Origin: Oscheius dolichura | Taxonomy: Eukaryota; Nematoda; Chromadorea; Rhabditida; Rhabditidae | DNA: 64,000 nt | Assembly (NCBI GenBank): GCA_932521035.1 | Contig: OW051497.1 | Span: forward strand, 10,788,001-10,852,000 | Direction: 5' to 3' | In this document: piece by piece, positions 22,077 to 31,896 of the stretch | How the letters are laid out: every line of letters starts with the position of its first letter | Numbering within the stretch: the stretch's first letter is position 1 | Notes under the pieces: generated by a model | What the model saw: only the letters and a program-made list of their open reading frames with translations | Told to the model about the DNA's origin: nothing | Database searches by the model: none | Position numbers and translations under genes: made by a program

Positions 22077-23769
22077 TTAAAATTTACGAACGAAAATATC
22101 ATGTAGAAGTGGTGTTCTCCAGCCGGAAGTATGCTGCAATGTTAGAGCGACATAAATGGGGCGCACTTGGTCATCGTTGTCCTGAACACGATACTTTAAA
22201 GCAAAAATAAAGCGAACCTTGAAGTAAAGTTCCAATTCCAGAAGCTTACGTAGTCGTATATGTATCTGGCTATAGGTTAGGGATAGGTCTCTTTCTCGCA
22301 TGTATTGCCCCAAACAGTGGGCCAACCGTAGTCGTACCTGAATTGCTAGTGCAAGCCCCTCAGGTGAGAGGTCTGGACCTGTAAGAGCATGATCCCCTTC
22401 GTTTTGTTTTCAACCAAATTCTGACTATTTGTATGTAACTTACAGGGGCGAAACAAGCTCCGTATACGTAGTAGTAAGCATTCCTTTTCCGTGGGCAGAG
22501 TTTCTTCCATCAGCTGTATTCCTTTGATGTAAGTCGAAGAAGACCATACCGACGACGTTTTAGTCCATCTATATCTTAGCTATTACGAAGAGGTTGTCAT
22601 TTACAGAGGTTCTACTCCTTCGATCTTCTTAAATCTGCTCAAATACTGTGCGAATGCATTTATATCCCATCCTTTACTGAGTTTACTGTACATGAGTACA
22701 TACCCATAAGACATAAGTGCATTTTGTTGGAGCAGTCGAAACTAAAGTGAGGTTTTCCCTCAACTGGGGATTAACCTTGTCTGTATTCGGTAGAAGATGA
22801 AATTCCTCGATACACGTCATATTTTCTACAGAAGCGACAAATATTCGGCATAGTGTTTCCTTCAGTTTGTAGGGCACCGCGGGAATAACAGTGGCCAGGC
22901 AGTCAGAATACGCCTAAAATACAAGATGAGCAAATAAAAATAAAATAGACATACAGTAGAACGGTCGATACAGGCGCCTGGAAATGTTAGAAAGTCGCCT
23001 AGAGACATCGACGTATTGGCAACGACTGTCGAGGGGCTTGGGCCACCAGGAGCGAGTATTTGCCTTAAAAGACGATTAACTTGGTTATCAGGAGAACATT
23101 TCTCTAGGGAGCTGTCATGTAAAAGTCTAAAGCCAAGATCACTACTAGGGCTACCATGTGTCTGTCTCTAGGTGCCATACCTGTCAAAACTGGCCATATG
23201 ATCGACCCATTGGGTAGCCCTTTCACAATTCTTCAAGTTGACAATGACTTTGAAACCATTGTTAATTATTTCTGTGTACATCTGCTATAAAGTATTCTGC
23301 CTTTGAAAAAGGTCAAATTCAGCTACGCCTACCGTTAGTTTCTTCATAGGAGCATATGCATTGCTGGTCAGATGTAAAGCGTCTACTACACTTTTACGTT
23401 CTTCTGAAATAAAAACACAAACAGGAAAAATAGAAACATATTAAAAAGAAGCTACCCGTTTTAGACATGTTGACCTCGATGCACTTCTTCAAACGGCAAG
23501 AAGTACAATTCATTCGCAATTTTTCTAGAAGTACAAATTGATTCTTCCCGTAGTGTACTAACTATAGCTTATGTCACAGTTTGCCGTGGCGTCGCAGCCG
23601 GATATATAGGTTTTCGAAGAGTTGCGGTAGAAAAAAACACGACAGGGACTGAAAGAGTCGAAAAAAGGGGAGAGGAGGCTTACTTGCATACAAAACTGTT
23701 GTAGCTCTTCTTGGCCTCCGGTCTGCCGCAAACTTGGCATGAAGACGAGTCCCCATTGTCAAGGCTCAT
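22077..23769 (-). CDS. Divergent nuclear hormone receptor (NHR), inverted copy 2
   Basis: Minus-strand paralogue of the receptor at 20320, arranged tail to tail. It starts MSLDNGDSSS (ATG 23769-23767). The DNA-binding domain reads CQVCGRPEAKK, then VCNPCRVFFYR (P-box CNPCRVFF), GCDATANCDISY and NCTSCRLKKC. Ligand-domain exons match copy 1 in order: ERKSVVDALHL (about 23400), GACIDRST (about 22975), EEFHLLPNTDK (about 22800), LLQQNALMSYGY, and the terminal TPLLHDIFVRKF ending at TAA 22079-22077. Introns fall at equivalent places, including short introns with TTTCAG or TTTTAG ends. The protein is clearly diverged from copy 1 but keeps all zinc ligands, so it looks functional. The P-boxes of the two copies differ from each other and from the common CEGCKGFF, implying different DNA targets or loss of specific binding. 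Confidence 0.72.
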
Positions 23770-24752
23770 TCTTAAATGGCGTTTGTTTAAGAAAACCAAA
23801 TGGGGAAGTTAAAGATAGAAGTTTGAATCTTTGGTTAGCAGATGTAATACTTGATTGGATGTATCGTGTTTTGAATAATTATCTTAGTTGGGACTGAGGG
23901 TGCTGGCCAGGGCTGTGCGCAATTACGGATTAAGGATTAGAAATTTTTCGATTACGTATATATACCTCGTGCTGGCTACAAAAGGCAAATGCTATCCTTA
24001 AATAGATATGGCAAAATCAGTTCTATTTATCAGACTTTTATAGAGTGTAATTTCCTGTTATTAGGGACGGGAGGCAGTGTAGGTAAGAGTGTATCACTTT
24101 TGGTGCAATAGCAATAGTAGAGGCTTTTGTAACATGAATTCTTGCCTGGAAATCATGCCGGGGCAGGTTGAAAACCTTCCTATCGTAGTAAATACAGGAA
24201 GGATTAATGAAGACGGAATATACAATACACGAGAGCGAGAGATAAGGGTCCCAATAGTGGTGAAGTACGAGATATTCTGAATTTCCTGTCTTATATGTGA
24301 ATAGAGATTACCAGTTGTTTCTATGAATGTCTATCTTGGTACAATTAAAAGTTTCTTTTGATCTCTTCAGAAGGGAACATAGGACTGTTTTTGAAAACAA
24401 TCGTTTTGAACGGAAACAATATCTATAGAAAGATAAGCAGTTTCAAGCCCAAAATGGCCGTTTGCATATGCTCCTTGGGCAGATAAATTCGCTCCTAAAT
24501 CAGCCGTAGGCGGCTGAAGGTCTGCTGGTGTTTTTCCAAGAGTCTCCAGATAGAAAAGGAGCTTTCTAATCCGTACCTACTCGTTTTATCTATATAAAAC
24601 AGCGCTGATTCAGATGAAACGGTTGCGCTGGCGGTCAATTCCTTGAGTCAATTCTTACGAAGTCAAATTCTTCACGGTCAGCTCCTCACACGGCCAAAAC
24701 GGAACAGCACCTTGTTTACCTAGCGGTCTCGCGAATACGCACCCTGAACTGC
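23770..24752. other. Intergenic region, no gene supported
   Basis: Probable promoter side of the minus-strand nuclear receptor, then AT-rich sequence. Only short ORFs occur (for example plus 24089-24280). No splice-linked coding sequence is seen. Confidence 0.4.
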
Positions 24753-24978
24753 TGTACTCATATTTTGGCCGGCATGTTGTTATTTTCCCCAGATTTCTGT
24801 CTGTTGACAGTATTCTCCGTGTTTATTTGGCCTAGGCCTGTTTTTGACAGCAGCGCAATCGTAGCATCATAAATTAATGAGTCTTCGTTCGGACAGGCCT
24901 GTCTGCTTGTAAAGCGCTGAAAATACTTCACTCTGTGATATTTATGGCTATCCCAACAAATAGCAGAACGCATATCTC
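24753..24978 (+). repeat. Dispersed repeat, copy a
   Basis: About 225 bp starting TGTACTCATATTTTGGCCGG and ending AGAACGCATATCTC recur almost unchanged at 28281-28515. Shared blocks include AGATTTCTGTCTGTTGACAG and GTGATATTTATGGCTATCCC. Small indels separate the copies. Confidence 0.85.
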
Positions 24979-25024
24979 TCTTTAGTTTCCAGCGCGTCTA
25001 CCGAATTCTTTGATTTACGATCAA

Positions 25025-25375
25025 TATGGCTGAGCGCCTAGGCCAGGCACAGCTTTCCTTGCCATTTCTCGTTCCCTCTGTGACAACATTGCATTTCCAT
25101 CCCTCTCAGGTCAGCGCCAATCCACATAGTTTTGGCACCACCATTTGGCGCCCTGCCTGTTATTTCGAATCCGTCTCCTCCCCTTTGAGACAACAGAACC
25201 CCACGCGTCCTTCTCAGGTCAGCGTCTCCTGCCCGCTCACTCACATCTCTCCTTCTAGCCTTTGCCCGGCTGTCTGCTCTCTTCCCCTCCGAGTCTTTCT
25301 TATCTTATCATACGAGTGCTTCTGTTTAAATGGATTTATTTTCAGTCTGGCATATATCCAGACTTGCTTTTGGAG
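25025..25375 (+). repeat. Repeat block with internal approximately 100-bp tandem units, copy a
   Basis: Contains two related units (25025-25115 and 25155-25245) with TCGTTCCCTCTGTGACAAC / TCGAATCCGTCTCCTCCCC and a shared CTCAGGTCAGCG end. A palindromic segment, TCTGGCATATATCCAGA, follows. All parts recur at 26808-27240 in the same order, so the block itself has been duplicated. Confidence 0.7.
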
Positions 25376-25753
25376 AAAAAAAACCACTACAAGAGACCCC
25401 GACAAAGAAATGGAACGGAGATTCGCAGCTTCGAGGATGGGCAATTCCCCAAATGCCGCGGGCAACGTCTAGTAAGTTTAGTTTATAGGTCTTTCCTATT
25501 TATAAAATCGACATTTTGATAGCTTTATCCTGGGAAAGAAAGGCCCCTAACTATTAACCAACAAATAATAACCTAATATTTTAGGTAATCTCAAACAGAA
25601 GTTTGAATGATGAATTGTGGCTACTGAGATTTGGTCCTATCCCCTGCACCCGTAAAGTCTCAGCAGGAGGATTATCTTTATTCAAAACTGTTACAAAACT
25701 GTGACGCCTTTATACATTTGTCAATGCCGAGACTTTACGTCGACAGCTGCGCT

Positions 25754-26145
25754 GATGATGGGTGTGAAGACTGCACCCTCACCACCAGGAAGACCACAGT
25801 GGTCCGGCTATGGAGGCGAGCGAGAAGATGTAAGTGATCTATTTTTATTTTTATCATTCGAAACCCGGGGGAAGCCCCTGGAAAATTTAACCGGGAAAAT
25901 AAGAAAAAAAAAACAATTGCGTCTTGAATTCCCTAGACCCGGTCGCTGCATTGGCTAACTGTTGCGCTTCGAACAAATTTAGTAGCCGCCTCAACCTATA
26001 AATATCGTGTTTTCAGATTGTCTTCAATGGGGACGGAGAGCGAGGAGGGGATGACCCCGGACAGCTCATCGCTTCGCTTCAGGGAGAATGCACCGCACTG
26101 AGGATAAGAAGAAAAACTGAGCTGGATAAATTGTTGGTGTTTTAA
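25754..26145 (+). CDS. Unidentified short Gly/Asp/Arg-rich protein (last two exons of a small gene)
   Basis: An exon ending at 25829 reads MMGVKTAPSPPGRPQWSGYG then GEREDI across a clean GTAAGT...TTTCAG intron (25830-26016). The final exon is 26017-26145 (VFNGDGERGGDD, ending DKLLVF and TAA). The join is in frame and a poly(A)-like AATAAA follows near 26200. The first exon could extend further upstream through an open frame from about 25701. I do not recognise it. A similar Gly/Arg motif (NGYGREGG against SGYGGERED) occurs in the gene near 28840, so the two may be diverged paralogues within this repeat-rich block. Confidence 0.4.
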
Positions 26146-26807
26146 CATTTTCTTTTTTCTTAGCTTGCTGGAGTTTTTAAATTAGAATTGATACCAAAAT
26201 AAAAATTATGAATTATCGCGAAGAATAAATGTTTCTTACTGATTTTTCACTTGTTCTCCTTGCTGGGCTTGACTTCTTCCTTTTCAAGAAATCAGAGAAA
26301 GAACGGAGGGCAGAATATTTTTTAAGAGGGGAACAATTTTTGAAAGAGCAGCCAATTTACGCCCTTTTCTCCAGTTCGGCCCTCTTTTTGTAACCTGTTG
26401 TTGTCGTTATTTCCTGTTGGTCCCTCAAATTGTCGCTAAAAGCGATAGAAAACCAATCAGAGGAGGAGATATGAAACTTCGGAAAAGGAGATTTAACGGC
26501 TGGGAAACGGATGGGAAAATGGCATTTGTAAGACAGTCATATAGTACGAAAGCAAGAAGAGAAATCGTTACTTTTGTCTGTTGGAATCCCCTGGAATCTA
26601 CTTCCTGGGTAACGTCCCAATTTCCCTATCATCATCCCTCTTGGATATTCCTTCTGTTCTATTGAACGGACCTGTCTGCCGGTATGGGGCCGAGAATAAC
26701 TCAAATATCTGATATCCTGCTATCCAAGCAAATGGTAGAAAGTATATGTCTCTTTAGCTTCGCCTTCTGTCTTCTTGTATCCTCCGTGTCCTTTGATTTA
26801 CAATCCT
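26146..26807. other. Unassigned stretch between repeat-associated genes
   Basis: Begins with the 3' UTR of the upstream small gene (AATAAA near 26203). A plus ORF (26417-26665) is basic at its start and lacks splice context; no product is supported. Confidence 0.35.
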
Positions 26808-27240
26808 TATGGTCTAGCGCATCGGGCAGGCACGGCTTTCCTAGCTATTTCGAAACTCCCCTCCCCTTGTGGCAACACTGCCTTTCCCATCCTCCGCAGG
26901 TCAGCTTCCCCTGTCCACTCGCCCACATGCCCTCATCGTGTTGTCCCGTCACTCCTTACTTTGCTGCTTCTCCGCATAATTCATCGATTCACAAACCATA
27001 TGGCTGAGCGCATAGTTTTGGCGCCACGTTTAGGCGCCAAATCCGCTATTTCGAATTCGTCTCCTCCCCTTTGTGACAACATTGCGTCCCCTGCCCGCTC
27101 CCTCACACCTCTCCTTCGCCCCTTTGCTTGCTTCTGTTCTCTTCCTCTCCGAGTCTTCTCTTTCTCCTTCTCTACAAATGTTTTTATGACAACCAGTGTA
27201 TTTTCAGTCTGGCATATATCCAGACCCATTTCTGGAAATA
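26808..27240 (+). repeat. Repeat block with internal tandem units, copy b
   Basis: Second copy of the block at 25025-25375. Matching pieces include GGCAGGCACGGCTTTCC, CCCCTTTGTGACAACATTGC and CAGTCTGGCATATATCCAGA. It also has an extra internal unit, so the copies differ in unit number. Confidence 0.7.
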
Positions 27241-27408
27241 TCCAGGACAATTTTGGAGAAAGAAGCAATGCAAGTCCCTTAAATACGCCAGTATCTACAT
27301 GGTCGATGGGACAGATTCAAGCAGACCTACCAGAGTACCGGGAGAAGACTGGACCTGCTCTGTGAGAAGATCCCTATTTAAGATCCGGCCATTCGAGTAA
27401 TGTGTCAG

Positions 27409-27906
27409 GAAGCTAGAAGAGCAATGGCCTTGTGAGTCTCTTTTTCCCTTATTTTGTTTCAAGTTTTCTATTTATGGCGCTCTTCAGATTTCACTAAATC
27501 AATCAAAAGTTTTAGACACAATCTATTCGGGTTCTTGAATGAGTTGAGAATTCTGGACTTTGGCATGATCTACAAAAAAGACAGACACAATCTCTGTGAT
27601 CCCTGTAGAGGAAATACAACCAGAATGGAAGAGCGATTCCATATGCAGAAGAGGTTAGTGAAAGCCGCTTGATTGGCTTTTCTTCTCAAAATGTGAAGTT
27701 AGAGCTTTTCCGACCGCGCACCGTCCTACAACTAATTTTATGACTTGTTTCAGGAATAGATATGTTCGTCTGTCGTTCCCCGTACCGGACTGGAAAATGG
27801 ATTCACTATTGTCCTGAAGGAAGAAGAAGAAGACAACGTGGATCCCGAAGCCCTGGGAAGGATCATCAGCGAATTTCATCGACCCGACTCCTCTGTAGCT
27901 TGGCTA
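27409..27906 (+). CDS. Unidentified small multi-exon gene, possibly degenerate
   Basis: Exon-like stretches follow a CTATTTAAG acceptor. The central exon (about 27464-27655) reads LWRSSDFTKSIKSF, NELRILDFGMIYKKD and RMEERFHMQKR and ends at a GT. After TTGTTTCAG (27753) the last exon can be read as GFTIVLKEEEEDN...SVAWLIKH with TAG near 27921, or as a shorter RYVRLSFPVPDWK frame with a stop. I could not find one model that keeps all exons in frame, so it may be broken or my splice choices are wrong. Not recognised. AATAAAG lies at the end. Confidence 0.3.
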
Positions 27907-28036
27907 ATAAAGCATTAGTAATCTTAGCCAGTGTTCTATATTCCTAAGCCGACAGTTAGAGCACCTACACTAATTTACTTATTATAAATTAATTAATTTG
28001 GTGAAATGCTGGGGGAAACCATGAGCCGTTCTCAGA

Positions 28037-29040
28037 TACGGACGACGAGTCAACTGTTCCCCATTACGGCCGCTTCAGTCCCGACCTTCCAGATCTTCGG
28101 ACTCGACTCAAAAACCTCCTAGAGATAACGACTTCGGGCGCCACAGTCCCCGCGACTGGATCCGTCATCCTGCCTGGGAAAATCAGTATGAATAGAGGCA
28201 GAAGTCCCGGCTCGTTTCTCGAATCTCCGCGGGTATTCGTCATGCAAGCCGCCCTTGTTTACCTCAGTCTAGCTATACCCTGTACTCTTATTTTGGCCGG
28301 CATGTTGTTATTTTTCCCCAGATTTCTGTCTGTTGACAGTATTTCCCGTGTTTACTAGGCCTAGCACAGATGCCCCTGCTTTTGACAACAGCGCAATCGT
28401 AGCGTCATAAATAATGAGCCTTCGTCTGGACGGGCCTATCTGCTTGTAAAGCGCGTAGAATACTTACCTCTGTGATATTTATGGCTATCCCAACAAATAG
28501 CAGAACGCATATCTCCACTCCAAGAAGCTCCTAGTGGATCTACGAAATGTGCCAGAACTGCGGAGAGAAATGAAGATGGTCGTAAGTAGTTTATAATTTC
28601 TTCACAAAAGCCACAAAAATGAAAAGAAACCCCAATTTCCGCACTCCGTTATACCCGCCTATCGCGTCATGTAAAAGATATTTCGGCTGTGCCAGCTGCC
28701 ATTCTAGCACCGAAACACCTTATTTTCCAGCTTGGTACTGACAAGGAGCTGTAGGAAAAGGACAAGACTCCCGACAGGATCCCTCTCCTTTTTGGGGAGA
28801 ATGCCCGGCCTCACCACTCCATTCTTCGTGCCCCTCTAGCCACTCCAGAAACTTCCGACTAAAAATGGATATGGACGAGAAGGAGGACGGCGAGGAGCAG
28901 ATGATACGGTTTTTGCTTTAGTTGTAAATAATGAGAACTATTCTTTGGACGAAGAAGACCCGAAGACTCCCTACGACCATCTTAGTCCACGAGCACCGAA
29001 TCCTCCAAATAAGAAGAAATATAACAAAGATGATGTTTGA
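28037..29040 (+). CDS. Unidentified multi-exon gene with one TM-like segment
   Basis: After a TTCTCAG acceptor, an open exon (about 28037-28358) reads TVPHYGRFSPDLPDL, then TTSGATVPATGSVIL and a hydrophobic stretch YLSLAIPCTLILAGMLLFF. An exon at 28501-28581 (AYLHSKKLLVDLR...RREMKMV) is flanked by TAG and GTAAGT and is phase 0. A final exon (from 28840) can be read as NGYGREGG...NYSLDEEDPKTPYDHL with TGA at 29038-29040. The first exon overlaps the dispersed repeat at 28281. The product might be a single-pass membrane protein with acidic or Pro-rich tails. The join from 28581 to 28840 is uncertain. Confidence 0.35.
28281..28515 (+). repeat. Dispersed repeat, copy b
   Basis: Second copy of the 24753-24978 repeat, about 3.5 kb downstream in the same orientation. 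Relative to copy a it has one extra T in TTATTTTTCCCC and about 9 extra bases after GCCTAG. Confidence 0.85.
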
Positions 29041-29235
29041 TTTTATTCATTTTTGTCTTTTTAATTAAGGTGTAGGTCCCCTGCTTTTGTTTAAAATGTG
29101 TGTTACTGCCTAGAAATAAAAAAAAGTTTGCCGATCTTTCAACTGTTTTCATTGGTGGGGTTGACTTGTGGTCCAGGGTTCATCGGACAATTGATGACAT
29201 AGTCGTCCTGGATTTTGAACGGACCAGATAATTAA

Positions 29236-29574
29236 CGGAGGACGCACCGTTCTTCAAAACCTTACCAGAGAGGAGAGAGGGATCAGCCACATAGAAGAAA
29301 AGCAAAATAGAGCCACAACTAGACCCGCCCTGTCGATTCGTATGTCAAACATGAATAAATTTATAGAGTGCCCGTCTTTGAAGGATGTGCTACGCCTTTT
29401 GCGCTTACCCTCTAAGCGGTCCTCTTTGTCGAAAACCCGTCGGTTCAGGTCAAAGCACAGGGGACATCCCAAAGGCAATCAGGTTCCTAATCACTGGGCA
29501 GAGAAAGTGGATGGGAACGCTATTGAAACCCGGATCCTTATGAATTTTAACTTCGTGCACCCAGCTATCTTTTA
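29236..29574 (+). CDS. Basic unidentified protein, single open exon
   Basis: An open frame from about 29236 (no ATG until 29342) to the TAG at 29572-29574. It reads TREERGISHIEEKQ, MSNMNKFIECPSLKDVL, then a very basic stretch KRSSLSKTRRFRSKHRG and a terminal NFNFVHPAIF. An AATAAA occurs at 29605. It may be the last exon of a gene whose earlier exons I could not identify. It converges on the minus-strand secreted gene, with 38 bp between stop codons. A competing minus-strand ORF (29254-29478) overlaps, so the call is weak. Confidence 0.3.
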
Positions 29575-29612
29575 GGCTTTTTATTATTTCAATATATACA
29601 TACAAATAAATG

Positions 29613-31896
29613 CTATACTTGTCTTTTTGGTGGAGGTTTAGTCGTTGTAATAATTCTTGTAACCGTTTCCGTGACGCCGTTCTCGTTAACCAATGATATT
29701 TCCTCCACCTAAAAATCGTTCATTCAAAGTCTAACAAGGGAATGTTGTAACTTTAGGCTTGCTTTTTGACCCAAGGCCTATACCATTCGAAAGAGCGTAA
29801 AACGTTATCATAGGGATCACTTTTTACTTTTACCGAATGGTCTCCGTTACGGAGCAGCGACGCCGAGAAAGTCGGCAAAAATTGACAAAACCGACCGTCG
29901 AAATTGGAACCATGAAAAAAGCGACTAGTAAAAATGTGAAGTGGTAGCCGAGTGGATAGTGCACTCGGCTATGAACATTTTTCGTTTTTTCATCTCGAGT
30001 TCGATCCTCCATGGGTCAATAACGTTTTGCCAATATTTTTTGGGTCATTTCTGTGCGATCTCAATATTTATATCACTTTTCCACTCTTACTCGTGAGTTT
30101 CCAAGCCGAAATTAAAAAATTAGGTAATTCGTTTGATACCACCTTGGAGAAATCTAGAATTTCCCACAATTTTCTATTTCTAGTGGTAAACAGCAGGAAA
30201 CAAACTGAAATCACCCAAAAAATATTGGCAAAACGTTATTGACCCATGGAGGATCGAACTCGAGACGAAAAAACAAAAAGTCTTCATAGCCGAGTGCACT
30301 ATCCACTCGGCCACCACTTCACGTTCTTACTAGTCGCTTTCATGGTTCCTGTTTCGACGGTCGGTTTTGTCAATTTTTGCCGACTTTCTCGGCGTCGCTG
30401 CTCCGTAACGGAGACCATTCGGTAAAAGTAAAAAGTGATCCCTATGATAACTTTTTACGCTCTTTCGAATGGTATAGGTCTTGGGCCAAAAAGCCAGCCT
30501 AAAGTTACAACATTCCCTTGTAAGTAAAGGCTAACCTCATATTCTTCGTACTCATACATTTTGGGCTCTTCTTTTCCTGGAACTGTTTCTGTAGAGGGAG
30601 AGACACTGGAAGCCGCTTCAGCAGTTGTAAGCTCAGCTGTAGTGGGGGCAGCAGTCTCGAAAGTCACCGTCTCTTCTTGTACTGGGGCTTCCGTGGAGGG
30701 GGCTTCTGTCTTGGTGGTTTCTTTCTTTCCGGCGTCGATGTCCTTAATTTGGGTTCGGGTATTAAAGGGCAATTGGCTTACGTCGTAGATTGGATCTCCG
30801 TTTTCCACGACTACGGATGTGGCCGCGGTTGTTCGAACAGAGGACTCCACAAATTCAGTAGTAGCAACTGTAGTATCTTCTTCAACGGAGTGCACCTCTC
30901 CATGTGGTTCATCGAACATCGGAACAGCGACAGAGAGAGGCGTCACGCTGGGGAGAGGAATAGTTACAGGTTCATTCACTGGAGCAGCTGTAGTAACTGT
31001 AGGGACTTCTCCTCCAACGTCTTTAGCATCATCAAAGTCGTACTCATCAATAGTCTAAGAAAATATGTGAAAAAGAAAAGGAGTCTTACATTTTGAGGAG
31101 CAGAAGTGGATCTGGACTGAATAGAACCGTCATGGAGCTTTGGTTTAGCCGTACCAGTACCTGTCTTCTTCCCATTTTCATCGTAATACACGTAGTAGTA
31201 TTCATAATCGGAATTTTTTCCTAAAAAGGAGAGTCTAACACCGGAGCTGGCTTACCAGCTTTCTTAGCAGGAACAATTCGGGTAGTTCCGGTGTAGGGAG
31301 CGCTAGTAGCGGAGGTAATTGCTCTACCTGCAAGATAACATTGTACGGAAATAAAGTTCTACAAACTTCTTAGAGTCTCGACTGGCCTAGCTGGCTGCCA
31401 TCCAACATTGCTGCTCTGCGGAATAGTCGCGGCATAACCTGTGTTGAGACGGGGTGCAACCACTGAAGGGTTGGAGGGATAGGGTCGGGGAGCTATAAGA
31501 GTGGGAGATTGAGCATATCCCTGGCTTTGAGGTGCTTGTAGTGAATATTGAGGCGGTGCTTGGAGTTGTGGTAAATATTGCGGTTGTGCTGTAAAACACC
31601 CGGTGTATCTCTTCAATGTGGAAATACCTTGTTGTTGGCCATAGAAAGGCGCCCTGACTTCTACTCCTCTTCCGCCAGGAAGAGGCTGATTGAAAAATGT
31701 GTTGTAAGGTTGGCCGTACCCATAACCTCCGCCTCCTCCTGAATATCCTCCTCCATAACTACCCCCTCCGTAGCCTCCTCCTCCACAGCCACAGGAGCTA
31801 AAATAGAAGAGGAATAAAGAAAGAGAGGAGAACTCACGGACAGAGACAAGCAGAAGTCAGAAAAGGAAGCAGCAAAGCCCATAGAAAGCGCCACAT
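29613..31896 (-). CDS. Secreted low-complexity (Gly-, Gln/Pro- then Thr/Glu-rich) protein
   Basis: The start MWRFLWALLLPFLTSACLC (ATG 31896-31894) is a clear signal peptide. Exon 2 is a glycine/tyrosine repeat (GGGYGGGSYGGGY). Exon 3 is Gln/Pro-rich (QYLPQLQAPPQYSLQAPQ). A tyrosine cluster follows (DYEYYYVYYDENGKK), then a long Thr/Glu-rich region (about 30975-30535), and a final exon (about 29708-29613) reading VEEISLVNENGVTETVTRII and ending KPPPKRQV. All joins are in frame. Composition suggests an extracellular matrix, cuticle or mucin-like structural protein, but no conserved enzyme domain is seen. Introns are about 38-45 nt, except the last (30534-29709), which contains the fold-back element described separately. 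The 3' end converges on the plus-strand exon ending at 29574. Confidence 0.65.
29734..30521. mobile_element. Fold-back (long inverted repeat) element with Pol III-like boxes, inside an intron
   Basis: About 320-bp arms, 29734-30052 and its inverted copy 30206-30521, flank a loop of about 150 bp. Outer tips read ACAAGGGAATGTTGTAAC and its complement GTTACAACATTCCCTTGT. Each arm contains TAGCCGAGTGGATAGTGCAC (A-box-like, within an 8-bp hairpin GCCGAGTG/CACTCGGC) and GAGTTCGATCC (B-box-like). No transposase is present, so it is non-autonomous. A target-site duplication could not be fixed. It lies within the last intron of the minus-strand secreted gene; without it that intron would be about 38 nt. 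Confidence 0.8.

Noticed and set aside
26684-27365. Long overlapping plus ORFs (107 and 196 codons)
   Set aside because: They run through the tandem repeat block; the absence of stops comes from repeat composition and copies disagree in frame.
29940-30010. Functional tRNA gene
   Set aside because: A- and B-box-like motifs exist, but the sequence folds into one 8-bp hairpin rather than a cloverleaf and is repeated in inverted orientation as part of the fold-back element.
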